Positions 32,901-42,458 of a stretch of DNA of 43,731 nt are shown here, in pieces (position 1 is the first letter of the stretch; each line of letters starts with the position of its first letter). The stretch lies in contig NZ_LXHE01000016.1 of the NCBI RefSeq assembly GCF_001656295.1, positions 1 through 43,731 on the forward strand. Direction: 5' to 3'. Source of the stretch: Moraxella catarrhalis (lineage in GTDB: Bacteria; Pseudomonadota; Gammaproteobacteria; Pseudomonadales; Moraxellaceae). The position numbers and the translations under genes were made by a program. The notes beneath the pieces are model-generated. The model worked only from the letters and a program-made list of their open reading frames with translations. It had not been told where the DNA came from and ran no database searches.

Positions 32901-35048
32901 AGTATCAGCTGCAGCTTTAGCATCACTGGCGGTACTGGTTGCGGTGTCAGCAGCAGATTTGGCACTTTCTGCTTTCTCTTTGGCACTGTCAGCCGTAGAT
33001 TTAGCGGTGTCAGCCGTTTTATTGACTGTATTTAGATAGCCTGCCAAATGTTGGGCGGTAACTAAGCCATCGTTATTATTATTACTAACACTAAATTTAT
33101 TATCACCAGTGTCAGTACTATCAAGAGTGGCGGTATTCACGCTAATGGTATAAGTTGGAGCGGTAACATTGCCATTACCATCAACTGATAGATCGCCATT
33201 ATTGGCAATATTAATACCAGCACCTTTGGTTAAAGTAGGCTTGGCGGCTTTGAGTTGTCCGATGGTAACGGCATCGGCGGCGTCTGTACCTTTTTTTAGG
33301 TTGGTGATTTTGGTAGTTTGAGCGTCATAGCCTGTGACGGTTAAGCGTGGTAAGTTACTGGCAACCGAGCCATCCGTACCACTAAACCCAATGGCATCAC
33401 TTTTAATGCGTACGGTTTGGTGTTTGGCTGGATTAGCATTGGTAGTGAATTTTAGCCCATCTGTGCCATAGACGGTTTTGTCTGCGTTTGCACCTGTTGT
33501 TTGGGTAAAGGTTAAACCGCTGTTTTGTAGCTGGGCGGTGTTGCCGTTATTGCCTACGGTAACCGAATTTGTGGCGGTTAGGGTTTGAGTATTAACCGAT
33601 GTCAGTTCTGTTAGCTCTTTGGCAAGTTTGACTTTTAGACCATTACTATCTTTTACCACACCGATGTTCTTACCATTGGTTAGCTTGTCCGCTGTATTCT
33701 CACCACCTTTGATGGTTAAGGTTTCGCCTAATTGCTTAGTAACGCTATCGCCTGTATCGCCTTGAAATTTCATGCCTTGGCTGATTTTGTTAATATCGGT
33801 AGCATTGATATTAACATCTTTAAACTTATTAATGACAGTTTTGGCATTTTCGCTTAGGCTTACGGTGTATTCTTTGCCTTGTTCGGCGTTTGTACTCTCT
33901 GTTACATTTATCATCTCACCATTTTTCACGCTGGTTTTTTCTTGGCGATGGTTTCCAGCCACATTGACCGCATCGGTTTCGTCATTACCTGCACCGAGAT
34001 TGGTGATTTTACGCTTGATATTGCTGCTACCGATAGACAACGCCCCTATGCCGCTGGTGGATTTTTGGTCATTGGTTAGGGTTGCACCATCAGGCTGATA
34101 GGCGGAATTGCTGTTATCAGAGCTGGTAACCACAGAGCCATAGCCTAGGGCGATGCCTTTGTCGGCTTGTACTTTGGTACCACGACCCAGTGCCAACGCC
34201 CCTGTTTTTAGTGCTTGGGCGTGATAGCCTATGGCGGCAGTGGTGTGGGCATCTCGGTAAAAGTGGGTGTGTAGTGAGCCATATTGTGAAAGGTCTTGAC
34301 TGTCTTGTGTATTGTCAGCTGAGCCGATGGCGATGGCACGCTTGCCTGAGCTGGTGGCAGAGTGACCGATGGCGACACTGTTCTCACCCTTGGCGACCGA
34401 CACCATGCCCAAAGCGACGGCATGGTCTGCCACGGCAGCGGAGTTCGCCCCCAGAGCAGCCGCCCCCAAGCCATGGGCATAGGCGGCGGTACCTACCGCC
34501 ATCGATGCTTGTCCACTACCATCACTATTTTCTTTGGTTTGAGCACCCACACCCACCGCCAAAGATAGATAACTATCAGCCTCTGCCGCCGTACCTAATG
34601 CCCAAGCACCATGCTTAGCTTTTGCGTCGTCCCCAAAACGATAGCCTATGGTATCAGCTTTACCAACACTGGCACTGCCAGTTCTATCAGTCTTTTTAAA
34701 GTATAAAGGCGTTTTCCTATCTGTGAATTTTTCTCCAGATGCTACCTTTTTGTTACCATCGGTAAAACTGCGGTTCTCTGGGTTCATATAGTCCACATGA
34801 AAGGCGGTGTTAGAAGTACTTTGACCGATACCGCCCTTACCGCCTTCGTCAGCCCCCCAAGCCTGACCCCCCGTCATCACCAGCAGCACCGCCATGGCGG
34901 TACGAGTTAGGGCAGTGCCAAGCGTGGGCGTATCTGTCGCCCCAACCACTGCCTTGCGTGTACCTGTGCTGTGGGATTTGGCGTACTCTGCCACCGCCAT
35001 AAATGTGCCTGTGGCTTTGTTAAAGATGACTTTATAGATGTGGTTCAT
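26967..35048 (-). CDS. Giant trimeric autotransporter adhesin (UspA/Hag type)
   Basis: A 2693-residue type Vc adhesin. Residues 1-27 ([14 protein letters not shown]...) are the extended signal peptide region, followed by the signal core and a likely cleavage near residue 66 (QAWG/ADE). A YadA-like head of SVAIG/AIAIG-type repeats spans about residues 145-350. A long stalk contains repeated modules built on LGDTLKV, NIGVV and [12 protein letters not shown] 370-residue Ala/Gln/Lys-rich coiled coil lies at about 674-1043. A second head-repeat cluster lies at about 2406-2523. The last 90 residues are the YadA membrane anchor, ending in GFHF. Three chains form the outer-membrane pore and display the fibre. 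The ATG follows AAGG. Close to Moraxella Hag/MID in plan, but which family member it is cannot be settled here. Confidence 0.95.
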   Translation of the reverse strand: MNHIYKVIFNKATGTFMAVAEYAKSHSTGTRKAVVGATDTPTLGTALTRTAMAVLLVMTGGQAWGADEGGKGGIGQSTSNTAFHVDYMNPENRSFTDGNKKVASGEKFTDRKTPLYFKKTDRTGSASVGKADTIGYRFGDDAKAKHGAWALGTAAEADSYLSLAVGVGAQTKENSDGSGQASMAVGTAAYAHGLGAAALGANSAAVADHAVALGMVSVAKGENSVAIGHSATSSGKRAIAIGSADNTQDSQDLSQYGSLHTHFYRDAHTTAAIGYHAQALKTGALALGRGTKVQADKGIALGYGSVVTSSDNSNSAYQPDGATLTNDQKSTSGIGALSIGSSNIKRKITNLGAGNDETDAVNVAGNHRQEKTSVKNGEMINVTESTNAEQGKEYTVSLSENAKTVINKFKDVNINATDINKISQGMKFQGDTGDSVTKQLGETLTIKGGENTADKLTNGKNIGVVKDSNGLKVKLAKELTELTSVNTQTLTATNSVTVGNNGNTAQLQNSGLTFTQTTGANADKTVYGTDGLKFTTNANPAKHQTVRIKSDAIGFSGTDGSVASNLPRLTVTGYDAQTTKITNLKKGTDAADAVTIGQLKAAKPTLTKGAGINIANNGDLSVDGNGNVTAPTYTISVNTATLDSTDTGDNKFSVSNNNNDGLVTAQHLAGYLNTVNKTADTAKSTADSAKEKAESAKSAADTATSTASDAKAAADTAKSTAEAAQQQATEAANQAATSANQATAAQKQAEQAQTAANTSANEAQKSAAQAETAQQNASQSAEQAKQAQQSATAAQEQATAAKDKAESAKQSAQEAQQQATTSASEATTAKEQAQQAQQNAQTAQQQAESAQTNAETAKNSAQEAQQKAAAAEQKASQSAEQAKQAQQSAETAKSEATDAKAAAEKSADEATAAKTAAQNSASEAQTAQQNAQTAQQSAETAQQQAESAKSDAETAKNSAQEAQQNAQTAQQKAAAAEQNANQSAQAAETAKTEANDAKAAAEKSAGEAKTAKEQATTAQEQATKAKDKAESAEIAANEAKNMAGTALQTFKVKKVDENGADDNDSETNAITVGKEKNGEQVNTLKLKGENGVDVTTKTDGTVTFGLNQNNGLTVGNSTLNNGGLTVKNGNEQIQVGADGIKFADVNGSTAGRPKADTAIMTKTGFGFNDGSGTLDTNKPHLSLTGINAGDKEITKVKSAITKETENEGNGINENNAFVKGLETAAKNSDKQNSAATVKDLHGLAQSPLTFAGDTGTDVTKKLGDTLKVQGGQTDTNALTDNNIGVVAGTDGLTVKLAKDLTGLNNIAATGKITVGTGNDIAELQNGGLTFSKQNTGTAPTTNSKTVYGVDGLKFTNGDNTPLEGTTYITKDKVGFSNQAGSLDENKPYLDKDKLKVGDVEITKDNGINAGNKKISNIAQGDSDNDAVTYKQHKEVADKVADLNKADLDQVKTALQTFTISDGTEDNNFTVGKTADTDNNQFNKVTFTGENGISISNDKTTGKVKVGIDQTKGLTTPKLTVGSTNGNGIVIDSKAGQNTITGLSSTLTNVTNDGAGHTLTQGLADNTDKTRAASIGDVLNAGFNLKNNGEAKDFVSTYDTVNFINGNATTAKVTYDEASKTSKVAYDVNVDDTTLTLVDAQNGKKQIGVKTTTITKTDANGNATNFSTTDDNALVKAKDIATHLNTLADDIQTAKGASQAGNSAGYVDADGNKVIYDSTDKKYYQVNDNGQADKTKEVAKDKLVAQAQTPDGKLAQMNVKSVITKEKENDANGINEDNAFVKGLETAAKDTKTKNAAVTVNDLHQVASTPITFKSDDGVHSQVNLGDTFAMTGGADYTNLSDGKNIGVVSQPNGVQFKLAKDLTNLNSVSAGGTRIDEKGVSFVEPNGQAKANTPVLSANGLDMGGKRISNIGAAVNDNDAVNFKQFNEVAKTVNTLNNQSNSGASLPFVVTDANGNPVNGTDGKPQKAIKGTDGKYYQANANGVPVDKDGNPITDADKLANLAAHGKPLDTGHQVVAKLGGNSDAITLTNIKATLPQIATPNTDNNTNAGQAQSLPSLSAAQQTNAASVKDVLNAGFNLQTNNNQVDFVKAYDTVNFVNGTGADITSMRSADGTMSNITVNTALAATDDNGNVLIKAKDGKFYKADDLMPNGSLKAGKSASDAKTPAGLSLVNPNADKGSTGDAVALNNLSEAVFKAKDGTTTTVNSDGISIKGKDNSNIALSKDGLDMGGKVISNVGKGTKDTDAANMQQLNEVRSLLGLGNAGNGDAGSGNAGNAGGGQVNIVDIKKDPNSGSSSNSPAIKAGTVLGGKGNNDADKLANGGVQVGVDKDGNANGDLNNVWVKTQKDGSKKALLTTYNVEGQTNYVTNNPAEAIDKINEQGIRFFHVNDGNQEPVVQGRNSIDSSAAGKHSAAVGFQAKADGEAAVAVGRQTQAGSQSIAIGDKAQATGNQSIAIGTGNVVTGKHSGAIGDPSTVKADNSYSVGNNNQFTDATQTDVFGVGNNITVTESNSVALGSNSAISAGTQAGTQAKKSDGTAGKTTTAGATGTVKGFAGQTAVGAVSVGASGAERRIQNVAAGEVSATSTDAINGSQLYKATQGIANATNELGHRIHQNENKANAGISSAMAMASMPQAYIPGRSMVTGGIATYNGQGAVAVGLSKLSDNGQWVFKINGSADTQGNAGAAVGAGFHF
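31920..33025 (-). repeat. Coding repeat region of the autotransporter coiled coil
   Basis: About 1.1 kb of degenerate repeats encoding Ala-rich helix. Long near-identical DNA blocks recur, such as GCTGATTGCTGTGCTTGTTT near 32386 and again near 32682. Because of the repeat structure other frames are open for hundreds of codons here; these are not genes. Confidence 0.85.
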
Positions 35049-35359
35049 GGTGACTACCTTATGTTTAAAAATATGCTAACAATTTATCATAAAAAATCTG
35101 TTAGCAATGAATAATAAATATAACTAATTGATTTAATATATCTTAATAATTTAGCTTAATTATCCATACGCACCGCTCAGCTAAGCTTAAGTAAAACATG
35201 GCTAATATTCACTAATGGCTTATCAATACTTATTAATTTGGTGTGGTATGGGTGTATTTGCTGGTTTTAATTTTTTATTGATAGTAATCAATCTTTGATT
35301 GAATCGTAGGCATTACGATAGGGTTTATCATTCAGATAAAATTATCATATCTTATTCAT

Positions 35360-35387
35360 ATTATACGCATAGGGGGGGGGAATGCAA
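35360..35387 (-). promoter_or_regulatory. Poly-C spacer promoter of the autotransporter gene, predicted phase-variable
   Basis: On the minus strand TTGCAT (35387-35382) and a perfect TATAAT (35365-35360) are separated by 16 nt that include nine consecutive C residues. Change of the tract by one base moves the spacer between 15, 16 and 17 nt, which should change promoter strength. It points to the autotransporter, about 310 nt downstream. Confidence 0.7.
35372..35380. repeat. Homopolymer tract G9 (C9 on the minus strand)
   Basis: Nine G residues in an otherwise AT-rich region. It is the longest G/C homopolymer I saw in the window and sits inside the promoter spacer. Confidence 0.97.
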
Positions 35388-35468
35388 TGATTTTTACAAA
35401 TGAGTTACTAAATTATGACAATGCCAGCAACAATATTCCTGCTAATATCAATGGCGATCAATGGCGGT

Positions 35469-35723
35469 CTAAAGCAAGTGATAAATTTTCATTTTGGTGC
35501 GTAATGTGCCACGATTGATGCCAAGGATTTGGGCGGTTTTGGATTGATTGCCGCGAGTGTGTTTCAAGGTCGCTATCAACAAAGGCTTTTCAAATTCTGC
35601 CAAAAAAATATCGTATAAATTATGCGCCTCAGCGTCGCCAAGCGCCTCAAAATAACGCTCAGCGGCACGCTCTACATGAACATGCAAAGGGATGGTGTCA
35701 ATGTCATTGTGCTCATCTGTCAT
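35469..35723 (-). CDS. fis: DNA-binding protein Fis
   Basis: An 84-residue Fis-type protein. The C-terminal helix-turn-helix is clear (NQSKTAQILGINRGTLRTKMK), preceded by the dimer helices (YDIFLAEFEKPLLIATLKHT). Fis bends DNA and controls rRNA and other growth-linked promoters. It follows prmA by 89 nt, comparable to the dusB-fis arrangement elsewhere. Its stop is about 80 nt before the autotransporter promoter. Confidence 0.92.
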   Translation of the reverse strand: MTDEHNDIDTIPLHVHVERAAERYFEALGDAEAHNLYDIFLAEFEKPLLIATLKHTRGNQSKTAQILGINRGTLRTKMKIYHLL

Positions 35724-35812
35724 AACTAGACTCTAATTTGTGCAGCTGTTAACCCAGTGGCAAACCATTTAATATGAGAATGTATGGCGCTACTCAATGC
35801 TTTTTTGGCGGA

Positions 35813-36739
35813 TCATGATTTCTTAATACCGCTTAGGCGGTGCCAGTGGTGATCTTCGGCGTCCTGATAATTAAATGGTGCCTCAATGTCAAAATACGGC
35901 GCGTAAGCTTTGATGACATCTTGTGTTTGGTTTTGAATCAAGCCTGCCAGTACAATTGAGCCGCCTGGCTTGAGCAATTGATTAAAAGTTGGCGCAAACA
36001 TGATCAGCGGCTTGGCTAAGATATTGGCGGTGATGGTATCGGCTAATTGTGGATTTTGACTGCGATATTCTGTAAATTCTTCGGGCAAAAATGCCATCAA
36101 GCGCTCAGACACGCCATTTAAAGCGGCATTTTGGTGAGTTGCAAGCACCGCCTGCGGATCGATATCAACCGCCAGTACTTGACGCGCGCCCAACAGTAGT
36201 GCTGCCACACCCAAAATGCCCGAACCGCAGCCATAATCAATGACCAATTTATCCTTTAAGTCCTGCTCAGACAGCCAATCTAAGCAAAGCCGCGTCGTGG
36301 CATGATACCCTGTCCCAAAAGCCAAACCTGGATCTAAGATTAGATTGGTGGCATTAGGATCTGGCGCATCAAGCCATTCAGGCACAATCCATAAATTGCC
36401 TGCGCATTTGATGGGCTGATAATAAGTCATCCACTCACGCGTCCAATCTTTATCATCTAAGCGCGTCAGCCAAAATCGCGTGGCATTGACTTCACTTGCG
36501 ATCTCAGAAGCTAAGTTTTCAAAATTGGTGCCTGCCCAGCTGTCATCGCTGTTGGTGTCAAAGATGGCAGTCATGACCACATCACTCCACAAAGGCTCTT
36601 CACCAGGCATGGGCTCAAATAAAGGTTCATCGCCAGCATCTTCAAGTAAAATAGATACAGCGCCAGCCTCATAAAATAAGGCTTCGGCAAGTTCTACGGC
36701 GGATTGTGGGCATTGTAGGTGAAGTTGTTGCCAAGACAT
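35813..36739 (-). CDS. prmA: Ribosomal protein L11 methyltransferase
   Basis: A 308-residue class I methyltransferase starting MSWQQLHLQCP. The SAM-binding motif is VIDYGCGSGILGVAALLLGA and the NILAKPL motif (NPPY-like) follows. It trimethylates L11 in the cytoplasm. It is probably co-transcribed with fis. Confidence 0.96.
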   Translation of the reverse strand: MSWQQLHLQCPQSAVELAEALFYEAGAVSILLEDAGDEPLFEPMPGEEPLWSDVVMTAIFDTNSDDSWAGTNFENLASEIASEVNATRFWLTRLDDKDWTREWMTYYQPIKCAGNLWIVPEWLDAPDPNATNLILDPGLAFGTGYHATTRLCLDWLSEQDLKDKLVIDYGCGSGILGVAALLLGARQVLAVDIDPQAVLATHQNAALNGVSERLMAFLPEEFTEYRSQNPQLADTITANILAKPLIMFAPTFNQLLKPGGSIVLAGLIQNQTQDVIKAYAPYFDIEAPFNYQDAEDHHWHRLSGIKKS

Positions 36740-36850
36740 TAAAAACCATCCTAAAAATTCAAATATGTGTTTGCTTAATGGGTTTATTATAGCAAAGTTT
36801 TTTGAAGAATTTGTGGCTAAATACTTGCGGTGAGGGCAGATGCCTTAGCC

Positions 36851-36888
36851 TGATCGCTTTTGATGCCAATAAGCGCCAAAAGCGATCA
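36851..36888 (-). terminator. Inverted repeat after the PBP1b gene, probable terminator
   Basis: 12-bp perfect arms TGATCGCTTTTG / CAAAAGCGATCA (36851-36862 and 36877-36888), 9 nt after the stop. There is no long T run after it. Confidence 0.6.
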
Positions 36889-36897
36889 ACCTAGTTA

Positions 36898-39282
36898 CTA
36901 CCAAGGATTATCGCTATCTTCGGCAGGCTCATCATAAATAGGCGCATCTTCGATATAGATATCTCCTGTATCTGCGATGCCTTGTGAGCCATATTCAAGC
37001 ATCTGCTGATATCTTTGGTTTTGATATTGAACTTCGGCGGCACACGCGCTCATCTGATGGGGGCGATACAGATCAATCACTGGCAACCATTTTGCGCCCG
37101 CGCAAGCTTGTAGGGTGGGTAAGCCTGAATTGCCATCCATCCACTGCCAAGTCACGCCGGCGGGCAAGGGCAGATTGACAGCCGTTAAATTCAGGCGCTT
37201 CATATAATCCGTCCAGATCGGCAGGGCACCTGTGCCACCTGTCAAACCAATGGGCTTATTATCATCACGACCTACCCAAACCACGCTGACATAGTTGCCA
37301 CTATAACCTGCAAACCAAGCATCACGATTATCATTGGTTGTGCCTGTTTTGCCTGCCAAGCCCAGCTGACCGTTGATGCTGTTAGCAGCTTTGGCAGTGC
37401 CTGATTTGATGACTTCTTGTAATCCGCGATTGAGCAGATAGACGGCTTGGGGCGGCGCACGGAATTGATGATTTGGCTGCGAGCGCTGCAAGATACGCCC
37501 TTTATCATCCATCACGGTGCGGATGGTGTGAATGGGTGTATAAGCCCCGCCATTGGCAAAAATCTGATACATGCCAAGCATCTGCATGGGCGATAGATCA
37601 ATCGCCCCCAGCATGACTGACGGATAGGGCGGAATATCAGCGGTGATGGACAAATTACCCATTTGCGCCTTAAAGGCATTCATACCAAGCTCAATGCCGA
37701 CATTCACCGCAGCTTGATTGTATGAATTTGCTAATGCGGTGAGTAGTGGCACGCTGCCATGTGAGTTGCCGCCGTAATTTTTTGGCGTCCACGAGCGACC
37801 GCCGACGGTGTAGGTGACTTGATTGTCGTTCACTGGCGTGGTGAGGTTGTATTTACCTGACTGAAAGGCGGTCAGGTATATGACAGGCTTTAGCAAGGAG
37901 CCAACTTGTCTTTTGGCATCGATGGCGCGGTTAAAGCCTGTAAACTCACTGCCAGAACCCACCAGCGCCACCAGCTCACCTGTCGCTGGGTGAGCGCTCA
38001 CCAAGGCGCCTTGTAGGTCGCGCGTGCGGCTGCCTTTTTTTCTAAGCTCGCCAAGTTTATTCGCCATTGCGGTATTGGCAGCCTGCTGAGCTAAGGGGTC
38101 TAATGTCGAGATGATGCGCAGACCACGATTTTGCAGGTCTTCTTGACGGTAGTGGGTTTTTAGCTCGCGCTGCACTACATCAAAAAAATCAGGAAATTGC
38201 GGTTTGGCAATGGCGGGACTTTTGACCACACCCAGGGGCTGCTCTATGGCTTTTTGATAAGTGGCTTCATCAATTTTGCCAGTGACAAGCATATTATTGA
38301 GCACCGTATTTCGGCGATCTAGCGCACGCTCAGGATTTTTACGCGGATTGTAGTGACTTGGTCCGCGCGCCAACCCAACCAATAACGCATATTGATCCAG
38401 TGACAGCTCACCAAGCGGCTTATCAAAATAAAACTGCGAGGCGATCCCAAAGCCATTGACTGACTGATTGCCATTTTGACCCAGATTGATCTCATTCATG
38501 TAAGCCAATAAAATTTCGTCTTTATTGTAATGTAGCTCAAGTAACAGAGCCATCAAAGCTTCATTGGCTTTACGCTTAAATGTGCGCTCAGAATTCAGAT
38601 AAAAATTCTTAATCAGCTGCTGGGTGATGGTTGAGCCGCCTTGCTGCACTTGACCGCCTGATAAATTGGCAATCAATGCACGGGTAATGCCACGCACCGA
38701 GATGCCATAATGCCGATAAAACGCACGATCTTCAGTTGCGATCAGAGCATCAATGAGCGGTTTGGGCATTTGATCGGCGGTGATGAGCAGGCGATCTTCA
38801 TTATTATCAGGATAGATGCTACCGATTTTGATGGGCTCTAGGCGCACCATGCCATGGGGATTTGGGACAGTGCTTTTTAGGCTTTTGATGGTGCCATTTT
38901 CAAAACGAACTTCAATCAGCTGTTTTGGGTTTTTGTCGGTGTCGCCATAGTTAAAACCACGCGTATAAATGGTGTAAGTTTGACCATTTTTTTGATAGCG
39001 TCCAGTTTGATTGGTGTTGCCGCTACTGTATCTGAGCAGCTTTAGCCAAGATTCAAGCTCGGATGCTGATAAATTGGCGCCTTGATGTAGATTTAAGGGG
39101 CGTGAATATAATGTGGCGGGAATATCCCATTTGCGCTTTTCAAATTTGCTGACCACCGCTGCATTCAGATACATGGCATACACCACAAACGCTGCGATCA
39201 TGACAAGTATGATAATCAGCAAAAGACCTGTGGCAACAAAACCTGACTGGCGATGATTAGGGCAAGGCAATGATTTGGACAC
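36898..39282 (-). CDS. mrcB: Bifunctional penicillin-binding protein 1b
   Basis: A 794-residue class A PBP. A single anchor lies at about residues 14-40. A UB2H-like domain precedes the glycosyltransferase domain (ATEDRAFYRHYGI, GGSTITQQLIKN). The transpeptidase has its active Ser in GSLLKP, SYN in NSYNQAAV and KTGT in AGKTGTTNDNRD. It polymerises and crosslinks peptidoglycan. The start is GTG at 39282, with GGGG 8 nt upstream. Confidence 0.95.
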   Translation of the reverse strand: MSKSLPCPNHRQSGFVATGLLLIIILVMIAAFVVYAMYLNAAVVSKFEKRKWDIPATLYSRPLNLHQGANLSASELESWLKLLRYSSGNTNQTGRYQKNGQTYTIYTRGFNYGDTDKNPKQLIEVRFENGTIKSLKSTVPNPHGMVRLEPIKIGSIYPDNNEDRLLITADQMPKPLIDALIATEDRAFYRHYGISVRGITRALIANLSGGQVQQGGSTITQQLIKNFYLNSERTFKRKANEALMALLLELHYNKDEILLAYMNEINLGQNGNQSVNGFGIASQFYFDKPLGELSLDQYALLVGLARGPSHYNPRKNPERALDRRNTVLNNMLVTGKIDEATYQKAIEQPLGVVKSPAIAKPQFPDFFDVVQRELKTHYRQEDLQNRGLRIISTLDPLAQQAANTAMANKLGELRKKGSRTRDLQGALVSAHPATGELVALVGSGSEFTGFNRAIDAKRQVGSLLKPVIYLTAFQSGKYNLTTPVNDNQVTYTVGGRSWTPKNYGGNSHGSVPLLTALANSYNQAAVNVGIELGMNAFKAQMGNLSITADIPPYPSVMLGAIDLSPMQMLGMYQIFANGGAYTPIHTIRTVMDDKGRILQRSQPNHQFRAPPQAVYLLNRGLQEVIKSGTAKAANSINGQLGLAGKTGTTNDNRDAWFAGYSGNYVSVVWVGRDDNKPIGLTGGTGALPIWTDYMKRLNLTAVNLPLPAGVTWQWMDGNSGLPTLQACAGAKWLPVIDLYRPHQMSACAAEVQYQNQRYQQMLEYGSQGIADTGDIYIEDAPIYDEPAEDSDNPW

Positions 39283-39486
39283 AACAAAAACCCCAAAATG
39301 AAAAAGTTATACTATCGCCTAATTTTTATGATTTTTCAAGGCGAAACGTTGCGCTATTTTAGATAAACTGCTGAAATTTTACAAATATTTATACACAACT
39401 GTGTGTGCTTGCTTTGTTTGTTTCTACAGTCGTAATAGTGTTGCCAAAATCTGATGGGCTGCGGTCGTCTGAGTCGTTTTGGAATG

Positions 39487-39495
39487 TGGTATAAT
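39487..39495 (+). promoter_or_regulatory. Extended -10 promoter of the copper ATPase gene
   Basis: TGGTATAAT is a consensus extended -10. Transcription should start near 39502, which rules out the in-frame ATG at 39454 as the start of translation. Confidence 0.7.
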
Positions 39496-39525
39496 GATCA
39501 ATTATCCTGTCTTTTATGCCTGAAT

Positions 39526-42144
39526 ATGAGCCAATCTGATATTTTGCCTGATTCTCCATCTTCTTCATCTGCTGATTTTGATGTCATCGAACAAAGCCTC
39601 ATCCTGCCCCCTGAAGGCAGCTGCTTTCATTGTGGGGAAGTGTTGCCAAAAGAGCCTTTTTTTACGCCAGTATTTGATAAGCCGAGAGCGATGTGCTGCC
39701 TTGGTTGTCAGTTGGCAGCACAAAGCATCGTTGAGTCGGGATTGTCGCAGTATTATCTTGACCGCCGCGAGATCAGCCCGACGGCAAGCCTGCCTGAGGC
39801 AATGAATTTTGAGGCTTATAACCATGAAGACATCAAAGGGCAGTTTGTGTATGCTGAAAATGGCGGCAGCACCGCAGAGCTTTCGGTCAGTAATCTAAAA
39901 TGTTCGGCATGTACTTGGCTGATTGAAACGCGTCTCAGATCGCTTCAGGGCGTCAAAGATTGTCAGGTGAATTTAACACAGCAGCGTATGCGGGTGAATT
40001 GGGATGATAGCATTTTGCCAATCGGCGATATCCTAAAAGCGGTGCATTCGGTGGGCTATGATGCCAAGCCTTATCGCCAAGATACGCACGAAGCCATGCT
40101 CAAGCGGCAAAATAAACAAATGCTCATACGGCTTGGCGTGGCTGCGCTCGGTGCGATGCAGGCGATGATGTTTTCGATTGGCATCTATTTTGGCGCTTAT
40201 AGCGGGATGTTGGTTGAGCATCGGGATTTTTTGCGTTATGTGTCGCTGTTTGTGAGTGTTCCTGTGTTTTTTTATTCAGGCGTGCCGTTTTTTGTGTCAG
40301 CATATAATGCGCTGCGTGCTCGGCAAATTAACATGGATGTGCCAGTATCGATTGCTCTGATCTTGACATTTTTCGCCAGTTTATACGCCACCATTATTGG
40401 TGCTGGGGAGACGTATTTTGATTCGGTATCCATGTTCATTTTCTTTTTGTTGGCAGGGCGATACATTGAGCAAAACGCGCGCCTAAAAGCGTCAAATATG
40501 GCATCGGACTTGGTGGTCATTGAACCGATACTGGTGACCAAAGTTGATGAAGCGCCTGATTTGGTTCAGGTATCAGTGGATGGGCAGCTGAGCTCATCTA
40601 AGATCACGGCTTGGCTAGCTAAGTCAAGCCAAAGCGATACTTCGTCATCTTCTAAAGATCCAAGCGATGATAAAATCCTGGCTCAAAGCGTCAAAGTTGG
40701 TGATGTCATCTGGATTGAGCCTGGCTCTCAGATCGTCGCCGATGGCATACTGTTGTCAGACGCGGCAACCGTTTCACAAAGTTTATTAACCGGTGAAAGT
40801 GATTTGATTGTTAAATCATGCGGTGAGACATTGGTGGGCGGCTCACAAAACGACAGCCAGCCTTTACTCATGCTGGTCACAAGTGATGTGGATAATAGTC
40901 AAATTGCGCTCATTGATCGGCTGATGAATCGCGCCATGAGCGAAAAACCCAAAATCGCCCAAGATGCTGATCGGATGGCACGCTGGTTTGTGGCACGCGT
41001 GTTGGTGCTGTCTTTGTTGGTGTTTGCGGTTTGGTATTTTATTGATAAAACCGAAGCTTTATGGGCGACAGTGGCGGTGTTGGTGGCAACTTGTCCCTGT
41101 GCGCTGTCGCTCGCCACGCCGATTGCGCTGACGGTTGCAACCAATCGTTTGGCAAGTTTTGGTTTTTTATCGACGCGTGGACATACAGTGCAGACCTTGG
41201 TAGATGTTACGCACGCGGCATTTGATAAAACAGGGACGTTGACTGTCGGACAAGCAAATTTATTGGCGGTGATTTCTGAGCGCCCAAAAAAACAGGTGCT
41301 GGCATTGGCGGCGGCACTGGAGATTGGCAGCCGCCATCCTGTCGCTAAGGCGCTGCTAACTGCGGCGCATGGACTTCATTTACCAAAAACCGAAGAGATC
41401 AGTCATCATATCGCCGGCGGTATCGAGGCGGTCTGTGATGGTGTGCGTTATCGCATTGGGCATGGCAGCTTTGTGACCGATCAAGCAAGCAGCCACCCTG
41501 ACTTTGACTATGGTCAATTTCAAGAAAATCTGGAAGAGTATCAAGCCAATATGTCAGTGCTGTTATCAGCTTGGCAAGATGGCGCTTGGCAACTGGTGGC
41601 GCGATTTTATTTTAATGATTCGATCCGTGCAGACGCTCATCAGATGATTAAGCAAATCAAATCGGCAGGCATCACACCGCTCATGCTCACTGGCGATCCC
41701 AACCCAAATGCGCTTAAGGTAGCGGGCGAGCTTGGTATTGATGAGGCGCACTATGGCTTGACGCCTGAGGATAAAGTATCCCACATCAAACGCTTGCAGA
41801 ACGAAGGTAAGATCGTGCTTATGGTGGGCGATGGGATCAATGATGCGCCCGTTTTGGCAGCTGCCAATGTCTCAACCGCCATCGCAGGGGCAGCAGATTT
41901 GGCGCAAGTCTCAAGTGATAGCGTGCTGCTTGGTGGTCGTCTATTAGCCATCCCTAGAGCCATGCAGGTCTCCACCAAAGCCCAAGCCATTATTCGCCAA
42001 AACTTAAGATGGGCGCTGATTTATAATACGTCGGTGCTCTTGCCAGCGGCGCTTGGCTATGTACCGCCTTGGCTTGCAGCGATTGGGATGTCATTATCAA
42101 GCCTTGCAGTGGTTCTAAATGCCATGCGCATCAAAACCGCTTAA
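39526..42144 (+). CDS. ccoI: Copper-transporting P1B-type ATPase, CcoI/FixI type
   Basis: An 872-residue ATPase. The N-terminal CFHCGEVLP and CCLGC pair is typical of FixI/CcoI proteins, followed by a heavy-metal domain (CSACTWLIE). Eight membrane segments, the TGES actuator motif, the CPC metal site (ATCPCALSLATP), the DKTGTLT phosphorylation site, the HPVAKA site and GDGINDAP are all present. Such pumps supply copper for cbb3 cytochrome oxidase assembly. The start at 39526 is chosen from the promoter position; its ribosome binding site is weak. No ccoNOP or ccoGS genes are in the window. Confidence 0.9.
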   Translation: MSQSDILPDSPSSSSADFDVIEQSLILPPEGSCFHCGEVLPKEPFFTPVFDKPRAMCCLGCQLAAQSIVESGLSQYYLDRREISPTASLPEAMNFEAYNHEDIKGQFVYAENGGSTAELSVSNLKCSACTWLIETRLRSLQGVKDCQVNLTQQRMRVNWDDSILPIGDILKAVHSVGYDAKPYRQDTHEAMLKRQNKQMLIRLGVAALGAMQAMMFSIGIYFGAYSGMLVEHRDFLRYVSLFVSVPVFFYSGVPFFVSAYNALRARQINMDVPVSIALILTFFASLYATIIGAGETYFDSVSMFIFFLLAGRYIEQNARLKASNMASDLVVIEPILVTKVDEAPDLVQVSVDGQLSSSKITAWLAKSSQSDTSSSSKDPSDDKILAQSVKVGDVIWIEPGSQIVADGILLSDAATVSQSLLTGESDLIVKSCGETLVGGSQNDSQPLLMLVTSDVDNSQIALIDRLMNRAMSEKPKIAQDADRMARWFVARVLVLSLLVFAVWYFIDKTEALWATVAVLVATCPCALSLATPIALTVATNRLASFGFLSTRGHTVQTLVDVTHAAFDKTGTLTVGQANLLAVISERPKKQVLALAAALEIGSRHPVAKALLTAAHGLHLPKTEEISHHIAGGIEAVCDGVRYRIGHGSFVTDQASSHPDFDYGQFQENLEEYQANMSVLLSAWQDGAWQLVARFYFNDSIRADAHQMIKQIKSAGITPLMLTGDPNPNALKVAGELGIDEAHYGLTPEDKVSHIKRLQNEGKIVLMVGDGINDAPVLAAANVSTAIAGAADLAQVSSDSVLLGGRLLAIPRAMQVSTKAQAIIRQNLRWALIYNTSVLLPAALGYVPPWLAAIGMSLSSLAVVLNAMRIKTA

Positions 42145-42152
42145 CTTATCCT

Positions 42153-42198
42153 GCTTACATCTCCACCCATAATCTTTGATTTAGGTGGAGATGTAAGC
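42153..42198. repeat. 15-bp inverted repeat at the ccoI / IS605 boundary
   Basis: Perfect arms GCTTACATCTCCACC / GGTGGAGATGTAAGC (42153-42167 and 42184-42198) starting 9 nt after the ccoI stop. With no T run it is not a typical terminator; it could be that, or part of the left end of the adjacent insertion element. Confidence 0.7.
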
Positions 42199-42207
42199 AC
42201 TGATGCC

Positions 42208-42441
42208 CTAATCAGGGCGTTCTTGTTTTTCGATATACTGTCTAATGGTATCAACGGTAGCACCACCAGTCGTTAGCAAACAATACGCCCTAGTCCAAAG
42301 TACAGGTTTCCAGTAAAAGTAAGTTAAATGCTTTGCAAATTCCTTTCTCATTAGTCGGCTAGTCACTGTTTTTAGATTATTGATAAATTTACTTGGCATG
42401 ATATTGGGGTGCATATCAAGCAGTAAATGCACATGATTGAC
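42208..42441 (-). pseudogene. tnpA: IS200/IS605 Y1 transposase TnpA, N-terminus missing
   Basis: The frame encodes VNHVHLLLDMHP, containing the HUH metal-binding motif (HVH), then KFINNLKTVTSRLMRKEF and the C-terminal TIRQYIEKQERPD with the likely catalytic Tyr. About 60 N-terminal residues are gone; the frame runs into a 12-bp tandem duplication and then a stop. It cannot make a normal transposase. Confidence 0.85.
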
Positions 42442-42458
42442 ACTAAGATTGACACTAA
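42435..42458. repeat. 12-bp tandem duplication
   Basis: GATTGACACTAA occurs twice in direct succession, exactly at the broken end of tnpA. Each copy contains TTGACA on the plus strand. Confidence 0.95.

Larger units (their letters stand above)
35049..35468. other. Long AT-rich leader region of the autotransporter gene
   Basis: About 420 nt between fis and the autotransporter start. It holds the poly-C promoter at its upstream end and then about 305 nt of AT-rich transcribed leader. I see no ORF or clear hairpin in it. Confidence 0.6.

Noticed and set aside
31883-32986. 367-codon open frame on the minus strand, rich in Lys, Gln and Pro, inside the autotransporter gene
   Set aside because: It is a shadow frame of the Ala/Gln-rich repeat region; its composition follows from the repeats and it has no start signals.
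39454-39525. Upstream in-frame start of ccoI adding 24 residues
   Set aside because: The extended -10 promoter lies at 39487-39495, downstream of that ATG, so the codons would not be transcribed from it.
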